Origin: Acidobacteriota bacterium
Lineage (GTDB): Bacteria; Acidobacteriota; Vicinamibacteria; Vicinamibacterales; UBA823
Reading direction: 5' to 3'
Assembly: GCA_002714165.1 (NCBI GenBank)
Contig: PAWT01000042.1
Coordinates: forward strand, 60,045 to 71,252
DNA: 11,208 nt
The translations under genes were made by a program, and so were the position numbers. This document shows positions 7,274 through 11,208 of this stretch, piece by piece (position 1 is the stretch's first letter; every line of letters starts with the position of its first letter). A model generated the notes under the pieces. It had not been told where the DNA came from. It did not search any database and was given only the letters and a program-made list of their open reading frames with translations.

Positions 7274-7735
7274 ATGACCTCGTCCATTCGGTTATTCATG
7301 ATCGCTATTATCGTGCTTTCGTTTGCGCTCGGTTCGTTCACGGCTCGCGCTCAACGTTCCGGTCCGGAGGTCGAATACGCCGCCGTCCAGGGGGGGCTAC
7401 CATTCTCACCTTACGTCAGGGTAGATAACATGCTTTACCTCTCAGGTCAGCTCGGCACCATACCAGGCGGTGGCCTTGCAGAAGGAGGAGTTCAAGCAGA
7501 AACACAGCAGACACTCGAAAACATCCGTAACGTCCTTGAGAGGGCCGGCTCGTCTATGAACAATGTGGTCAAGTGCAGCGTCTTCATGGAAGACATGAAC
7601 CAATGGCCAGTAATGAATGAGGCCTACGTCACCTTCTTTCCTGAGCATCTCCCGGCGCGTAGTGCCTTCGGCTCCACTGGACTCGCACTCGGAGCGGCGC
7701 TTGAAATCGAGTGTTTGGCAACCGTGGGTAATTAG
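7274..7735 (+). CDS. RidA/YjgF-family protein with signal peptide
   Basis: RidA proteins hydrolyse reactive enamine/imine intermediates, such as 2-aminoacrylate formed by PLP enzymes. The 153-residue product has a clear Sec signal peptide: a short basic start, a hydrophobic core at about residues 7-20, and cleavage probably after ARA (24-26). The mature part is a full RidA domain with YLSGQLG (55-61), GVQAETQQTLENIRNVLERAG (72-92, the family helix), CSVFMEDMN (101-109), LPARSAF (126-132) and LEIECLATV (143-151). Arg129 and Glu145 match the conserved Arg and Glu of the active RidA pocket, so deaminase chemistry is possible. It stands alone on the plus strand and converges with the M20 gene, leaving 69 bases between stops and no clear terminator. 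Export puts it in the periplasm, so its substrate is probably not the cytosolic one. Many such homologues have no known role. Confidence 0.9.
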   Translation: MTSSIRLFMIAIIVLSFALGSFTARAQRSGPEVEYAAVQGGLPFSPYVRVDNMLYLSGQLGTIPGGGLAEGGVQAETQQTLENIRNVLERAGSSMNNVVKCSVFMEDMNQWPVMNEAYVTFFPEHLPARSAFGSTGLALGAALEIECLATVGN

Positions 7736-7804
7736 GCACCAACCACGGGCAAAGCAGAGGGCGCTGAACTCTCGTCCCCGGGATAGTGGCGGTGACTTAC
7801 ACCT

Positions 7805-8977
7805 CTAAGCACAAAACCGTCGAATGATTTCCTCGTAGATTTCGGCGCACGTACCAAGGGAGGTGACATCAATCGATTCGACTTCGGCGTGTAGTCCTTC
7901 TCCGCTTGGCCCGCAGATAACGGTGGGAATGCCGACGTCACCCAAAAGTGCAGAATCGAGCCAGCCTGTTTGCGTCATCGTTGTGGACGGCGTACCCGTG
8001 ACCGCTTCGATGGCGGCAGCCGTCGTCTTTACGATTTGGGATCGTGGGTCGGCTTGCCATGGATTGCGCACGAACATAACCCTAGAACTGGCGTGGAAGC
8101 CTGGGTCTTCGGTAGAGAGACGAGAAATAATCTTTTCAAGTTCCTCGGCAACACTGTCGGCTGTTTCCGGTGGGACGGTACGGCGCTCAAGCTTCAACGT
8201 GCAGCGGCCGGGATACGACGACATCTCACGACCACCATTGACGAGTGAAGCGTGCACTGAACCAGCACCGAGTAACGGGTGTTGGGCCCCGGCCGCCAAT
8301 TGTCCCTGTAGTCGGTCAACCTCCACAAGCAGCTTTCCCATTTGCGCGATTGCGTCGACACCAAGATCTGGCCTAGAGCCGTGCGCAGCCTTACCTTCCG
8401 TTACAACCTCAAGCCATGTAAACCCTTTGTGACCGACGCCGACCCGTAATCCGGTCGCCTCGGTGTTCACTGCCCCATCAGGACGTCGTAACCGGCCCTG
8501 GCGGATATCATCAGCTATCGCGCTTGTGCCGATGCTCGCATATTCCTCATCGGCCACGTATGTAAAGATAACGCTCCCGCGAAGCGTAATCCCGCTATCG
8601 ATGAGACCTTTGGTGGCCGCCATCGTCGCAGCGAGCGACCCCTTCATATCGATGGCACCTCGACCGTAAAGCCTCCCATCGCGCACCTCACCGGAATACG
8701 GCTCCGCCATCCCCTCTACGCCGACGGTGTCCATGTGACCGTTAAAAAGAAGCGTCTGGCCACCACCAGTACCTTTCAGCGTCGCGATCACGTTAGGCCT
8801 TCCCTCAGTAATCTCTCGCACCTGGACCTCCAGTCCCCATCCGTCCAGTGTGTCGGCGATGTAGCTAGCGATCTTGGCTTCACCGTCAGCGCCAGTCACA
8901 AGATCGGGATTGACAGAGGGAATGCGAACAAGATCCTGGAGTACAGTCGTAGCAAGCTGGTAGTCAACAGTTGGCAT
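7805..8977 (-). CDS. M20-family metallopeptidase / ArgE-DapE-type deacylase
   Basis: This is a 390-residue zinc-dependent amidohydrolase of the M20 family, which includes ArgE, DapE, aminoacylase and carboxypeptidase G2. The catalytic domain shows LLFNGHMDTV (76-85, ligand His81 and Asp83), GRLYGRGAIDMKG (101-113, bridging Asp110), ADEEYASIG (142-150, Glu144/145 as base and ligand), NTEATGL (171-177) and GLHAEVES (361-368, ligand His363). The inserted dimerisation domain starts near VGVGHKGF (179-186) and has AAHGSRPDLGVDAI (197-210). All expected metal ligands are present. It has no signal peptide, so it acts in the cytoplasm. Substrate cannot be told from sequence; an acylamino acid or dipeptide is likely. 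No arginine or lysine biosynthesis gene is adjacent, which argues against assigning argE or dapE. It lies 118 bases after lpxA and may share its transcript. Only a weak ribosome-binding match precedes the ATG. Confidence 0.9.
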   Translation of the reverse strand: MPTVDYQLATTVLQDLVRIPSVNPDLVTGADGEAKIASYIADTLDGWGLEVQVREITEGRPNVIATLKGTGGGQTLLFNGHMDTVGVEGMAEPYSGEVRDGRLYGRGAIDMKGSLAATMAATKGLIDSGITLRGSVIFTYVADEEYASIGTSAIADDIRQGRLRRPDGAVNTEATGLRVGVGHKGFTWLEVVTEGKAAHGSRPDLGVDAIAQMGKLLVEVDRLQGQLAAGAQHPLLGAGSVHASLVNGGREMSSYPGRCTLKLERRTVPPETADSVAEELEKIISRLSTEDPGFHASSRVMFVRNPWQADPRSQIVKTTAAAIEAVTGTPSTTMTQTGWLDSALLGDVGIPTVICGPSGEGLHAEVESIDVTSLGTCAEIYEEIIRRFCA

Positions 8978-9095
8978 CGTTCACTTTCAACCCGTTTCGT
9001 CGTGGATGGCTACCGCCGCCTGCCTAGTTATTGAAGCTGTAGCCACCGCCGTAACTTCTTACCTTCTAATCGTTAGCGAACAGAACAAGCAATTG

Positions 9096-9905
9096 CTAAT
9101 CGTCCGGCCACTCGTGTTTCCCGCGGTTGGGCCGCGCTACACCACGTTCTGACTTGCGGACGAACACCGCCAACTCAGCACCGCGTGAATTTCCTTCGCT
9201 ACTGAGCGTGTCAAGTGTGGCCAGCGCGTCCTGCAATTTCACCCCAGACGCGAAAAGCACGCGATAGGCCTCTTTGATTTGACCTATTTCCTCGACACCA
9301 AGGCCTGCTCGACGCAGACCGGTAACGTTCACTCCGAAGAGACGCGCCGGATGCCCATCGGCAACGCAGTACGGCGGTAGGTCCTTAATTACTTTCGATC
9401 CACCGCCGATCATCACGAGTGTGCCGACCCGGATGAACTGGTGTATTTGTGCATGTCCTGACACGAAAACGGCGTCACCGATTGTCACGTGACCGGCCAA
9501 GTTGACTCCGTTGGCGAGAACCACCCTATCTCCGAGTGTGCAATCGTGAGCCACGTGACTTGCCGCCATCAACATGCACTCGGCACCTACGCGGGTCATC
9601 GCGCCCGGCGTCGAGCATCGATGGACCGTGACATATTCGCGGATTGCAGTCCGCGGACCGATCTCCACACCACTAGCACCACCCTTGAACTTTAGGTCCT
9701 GTGGTATCCCCCCGATCACAGCACCCACCGCAACGTAGACCTCCTCACTTAACGTTGTGCCACGATGTATCACGGCATGCGGTCCGATTTGGCAACCTCG
9801 CCCAATCCTTACTCCTTCCTCAATGACGGCGCCTGGGCCAATAATGACGTCGTCGGCTAACTCGGCCTCTGAATCGACATGTGCGGCGGGGTGAATCCTC
9901 GGCAT
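9096..9905 (-). CDS. lpxA: Acyl-ACP--UDP-N-acetylglucosamine O-acyltransferase
   Basis: LpxA transfers a 3-hydroxyacyl chain from ACP to O-3 of UDP-GlcNAc, the first step of lipid A synthesis, in the cytoplasm. The first 190 residues are a left-handed beta-helix of hexapeptide repeats starting IIGPGAVIEEGVRIG (21-35). GGIPQDLKFKG (65-75) is the LpxA loop. SHVAHDC (116-122) holds the catalytic His (His120, E. coli His125), with AGH (137-139) and HQF (155-157) for the other active-site histidines. VADGHPARLFGVNVTGLRR (181-199) leads into the helical C-terminal domain. At 269 residues it is normal in length. Gly168 matches E. coli Gly173, the chain-length ruler residue, which suggests a long (about C14) acyl chain; that is inference. 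AGGA lies 8 bases before the ATG. lpxA usually sits with lpxD and fabZ; here it is alone between an M20 peptidase and an isomerase. Confidence 0.95.
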   Translation of the reverse strand: MPRIHPAAHVDSEAELADDVIIGPGAVIEEGVRIGRGCQIGPHAVIHRGTTLSEEVYVAVGAVIGGIPQDLKFKGGASGVEIGPRTAIREYVTVHRCSTPGAMTRVGAECMLMAASHVAHDCTLGDRVVLANGVNLAGHVTIGDAVFVSGHAQIHQFIRVGTLVMIGGGSKVIKDLPPYCVADGHPARLFGVNVTGLRRAGLGVEEIGQIKEAYRVLFASGVKLQDALATLDTLSSEGNSRGAELAVFVRKSERGVARPNRGKHEWPDD

Positions 9906-9948
9906 CAGTAATCCTGCATCGCTTGCTTTAGGCGAAGCGTTTGTGACC

Positions 9949-9964
9949 GAACAGCACTCTGTTC
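9949..9964. repeat. Inverted repeat GAACAG-N4-CTGTTC upstream of lpxA
   Basis: Two perfect 6-base arms, GAACAG (9949-9954) and CTGTTC (9959-9964), are separated by CACT. Partial further symmetry (GTG at 9943-9945 and CAC at 9966-9968) extends it. It lies 44-59 bases before the lpxA start in the 131-base gap after the isomerase gene, so it could be an operator or leader hairpin for lpxA. No regulator can be named from the sequence. The rest of the gap (9906-10036) holds the lpxA ribosome-binding site and no clear terminator. Confidence 0.4.
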
Positions 9965-10036
9965 ACACGCCCCGTAACTTTCGGGTTTTTCCGTAATCAA
10001 TATCACGCTATAGAAGAAATAGCTCAAAACGGTAAC

Positions 10037-10915
10037 TCATACGTCACATAGCGCTACGGCCTCACGCAGCGAAGTTAAAGGGTCGCGTGTCGGTTTAAAC
10101 TCATGTGCAACATAACCGTCGAAGCCTGTCTCAACGATTGCTCGACAAATCGCTGGCCACTGTAACTCCTGGTTCTCATCCAACTCGTTTCGCCCCGGCA
10201 CACCGCCTGTGTGGTAATGCGCAATACTCTCAGCGTTGTCTCGAATTGTCCGGATGACATCACCTTCCATGATCTGCATGTGGTAAATGTCGTTCAGTAA
10301 CTTGACACGCGGTGAACCCACCCGACGAATGATCTCGGCACCGAACGGAGTCCGGTCACCCTGGTAGTCTGGGTGATCAACCTTACTATTGAGTAACTCG
10401 ACGCATATCGTAATACCGTGCTCCTCCGCCGAAGGCGCCAGCCGACGCAAACCGTCTACACAGTTACGAATAGCCTCAGGATCACTCATGCCGCGCCTGT
10501 TGCCGAAGAATGTAATAAGATTCGGCACTTTTCGTTCAACCGCGCGTGGCATCGCCTGTTGAAGGTTGGTGACGATTTCGTCGTGGTTTGCTCGCACGTT
10601 TAGGCCATCTTCGATTGTGCCGCCGCCACCATACCCCATCGAGCAAATCAGACCGTACTCGGCGGCAATGTCCCATTCGTTTTCCTCCAAAAGATCGATC
10701 GCCGGTAGTCCCATCTCGGCCACGGCTTCGCAGAACGTGGGAAATGGAATATCGATGTAGGGCCAACGCGAGACCGATTGCTTCAACTGACCATTTCGTA
10801 CGACGCGACCCTGAGCTGAAGCGATCGCCGGAGCGATCGCCGAAGCTCCTAACACCGCACCAACTTCACCGATCGCGGTACGCCTAGAGATTTTCCTCAT
10901 TCTTTGCTGCCCCAT
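10037..10915 (-). CDS. Tat-exported hydroxypyruvate-isomerase-like sugar isomerase/epimerase
   Basis: This is a 292-residue TIM-barrel protein of the AP-endonuclease-2/xylose-isomerase-like family, closest by motif to hydroxypyruvate isomerase (Hyi), which interconverts hydroxypyruvate and tartronate semialdehyde. The N-terminus has a twin-arginine signal: basic start, SRRTAIG (10-16), an Ala/Gly-rich hydrophobic stretch, and probable cleavage after ASA (32-34). Mature-domain marks are ICVELLNSKVDHP (170-182, metal ligand Glu173), LLNDIYHMQ (206-214, Asp209 and His212), AHYHTGGVPGRNELD (232-246, His residues) and YVAHEFKPTRDP (268-279, Glu272). All metal-binding acidic residues and histidines of the family appear present. 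Start is at 10915; the in-frame ATG at 10900 (MRKISRR) would also give a good Tat signal and may be the true one. The gene is upstream of lpxA on the same strand and divergent from the phosphatase. The substrate is unproven. Confidence 0.87.
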   Translation of the reverse strand: MGQQRMRKISRRTAIGEVGAVLGASAIAPAIASAQGRVVRNGQLKQSVSRWPYIDIPFPTFCEAVAEMGLPAIDLLEENEWDIAAEYGLICSMGYGGGGTIEDGLNVRANHDEIVTNLQQAMPRAVERKVPNLITFFGNRRGMSDPEAIRNCVDGLRRLAPSAEEHGITICVELLNSKVDHPDYQGDRTPFGAEIIRRVGSPRVKLLNDIYHMQIMEGDVIRTIRDNAESIAHYHTGGVPGRNELDENQELQWPAICRAIVETGFDGYVAHEFKPTRDPLTSLREAVALCDV

Positions 10916-11000
10916 GCTCGTTCACCCCACAGCCTTGTGGATTTGAATCTTGGATTAAACACCAACACAACCTCATGCGGCCCAATAAGTGTCTACGACG

Positions 11001-11031
11001 AATATACGTTCGGCCGAAGCCCAAATATACG
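11001..11031. repeat. Direct repeat AATATACG flanking a TTCGGCCGAA palindrome
   Basis: AATATACG occurs at 11001-11008 and again at 11024-11031. Between them lies the perfect 10-base palindrome TTCGGCCGAA (11009-11018). The element is in the 167-base divergent gap between the isomerase and phosphatase genes, 52-82 bases before the phosphatase start, a plausible place for a regulator site. An AT-rich stretch (GATTATAT, 11042-11049) follows and could be part of a promoter. The rest of the gap shows no RNA gene. Confidence 0.4.
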
Positions 11032-11082
11032 AAAACGCTAGGATTATATCGTGGCAGAAGATCAAGTATTCTGGAATGTAAG

Positions 11083-11208
11083 ATGGTCAGGATCTGCTTT
11101 GTCTGCCTAGGGAACATCTGCCGCTCGCCGACCGCGGAGTCCATCATGAAATCGCTGATTCACGGCGCTCACTTGGACGACCAAATTGAAGTCGATAGTG
11201 CTGGCACA
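11083..11208 (+). CDS. Low-molecular-weight protein tyrosine phosphatase, N-terminal 42 residues, runs off right edge
   Basis: This is the start of a cytosolic low-molecular-weight phosphotyrosine phosphatase (family about 150-180 residues). Residues 3-18 read RICFVCLGNICRSPTA, the complete CX5R phosphate-binding loop with nucleophile Cys8 and Arg14, right at the N-terminus as in this family. It ends in the window with VDSAGT, the conserved strand and turn after the first helix. The general acid Asp lies outside the window. The ATG is preceded only by weak purine-rich sequence (GGAATGTAAG). In bacteria such enzymes often regulate polysaccharide export kinases; no such gene is visible here, so the role is open. 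Confidence 0.92.
   Translation, partial: MVRICFVCLGNICRSPTAESIMKSLIHGAHLDDQIEVDSAGT

Noticed and set aside
7736..7804. Short GGTG-N5-CACC hairpin between the convergent ridA and M20 genes
   Set aside because: Four-base stem with no T-run on either strand; too weak to call a terminator.
7863..8432. 189-codon plus-strand open frame
   Set aside because: It is antisense to the M20 gene and its Ser/Pro/Thr-rich translation is what a reversed GC-rich gene produces.
9003..9044. TGGCTAC ... GTAGCCA inverted repeat between lpxA and the M20 gene
   Set aside because: The 7-base arms are separated by a loop of nearly 30 bases with no T-run; neither a terminator nor an operator is convincing.
9971..9990. 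CCCG-N7-CGGG followed by TTTTT, like a rho-independent terminator on the plus strand
   Set aside because: The stem is only four base pairs and no plus-strand gene reads into it; both flanking genes are on the minus strand, where no T-run follows.
10930..10968. GGATTTGAATC-like stretch resembling a tRNA T-loop
   Set aside because: The bases flanking the loop do not form a 5-base T stem, and no acceptor, D or anticodon arm can be drawn around it.
10884..11147. 87-codon minus-strand open frame across the divergent gap
   Set aside because: It overlaps the clearly coding start of the tyrosine phosphatase on the other strand and matches no family; it is a shadow frame.

Overview
The window looks like a Gram-negative, free-living heterotroph with about 55% GC. 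An lpxA gene means lipid A is made, and the organism charges glutamine directly with a GlnRS. A Tat-type sugar isomerase/epimerase homologue and a secreted RidA-like protein recall Acidobacteriota and other soil or marine heterotroph phyla. That phylum guess is inference; there is no rRNA or marker set here to prove it. I see no mobile element, CRISPR array, rRNA or tRNA, and the whole window reads as chromosomal core and catabolic genes.

Left part (1-4652, all minus strand, transcribed right to left): a tightly packed operon lutA-lutB-lutC-gfo/idh-rhaB. Adjacent genes overlap by 4, 8 and 17 bases, then 17 bases separate the oxidoreductase from rhaB, which runs off the left edge. Rhamnulokinase makes L-rhamnulose 1-phosphate, whose cleavage gives DHAP and L-lactaldehyde. 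Lactaldehyde oxidises to L-lactate, and LutABC oxidises L-lactate to pyruvate. The operon therefore appears to link the two ends of one L-rhamnose (or 6-deoxyhexose) route. The isomerase, aldolase and lactaldehyde dehydrogenase would lie outside the window. The Gfo/Idh/MocA oxidoreductase has no obvious step in this route.

Middle part (4749-7273, minus strand): glnS followed by a small YdcZ-type membrane transporter. Immediately upstream of glnS lies a short open stretch resembling the C-terminus of a metallo-beta-lactamase-fold hydrolase. It is cut off by an in-frame stop and looks like a decayed gene that once preceded glnS.

Right part: ridA with a signal peptide (plus strand, 7274-7735) faces a minus-strand M20 peptidase/deacylase. 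Upstream of that lie lpxA and a Tat-exported hydroxypyruvate-isomerase-like TIM barrel. A low-molecular-weight protein tyrosine phosphatase starts divergently at 11083 and runs off the right edge.

No wholly new system stands out. The most interesting items are the rhamnose-lactate operon with its unassigned oxidoreductase, the two exported homologues of normally cytosolic metabolic enzymes, the eroded gene in front of glnS, and three short symmetric or repeated elements in upstream regions.
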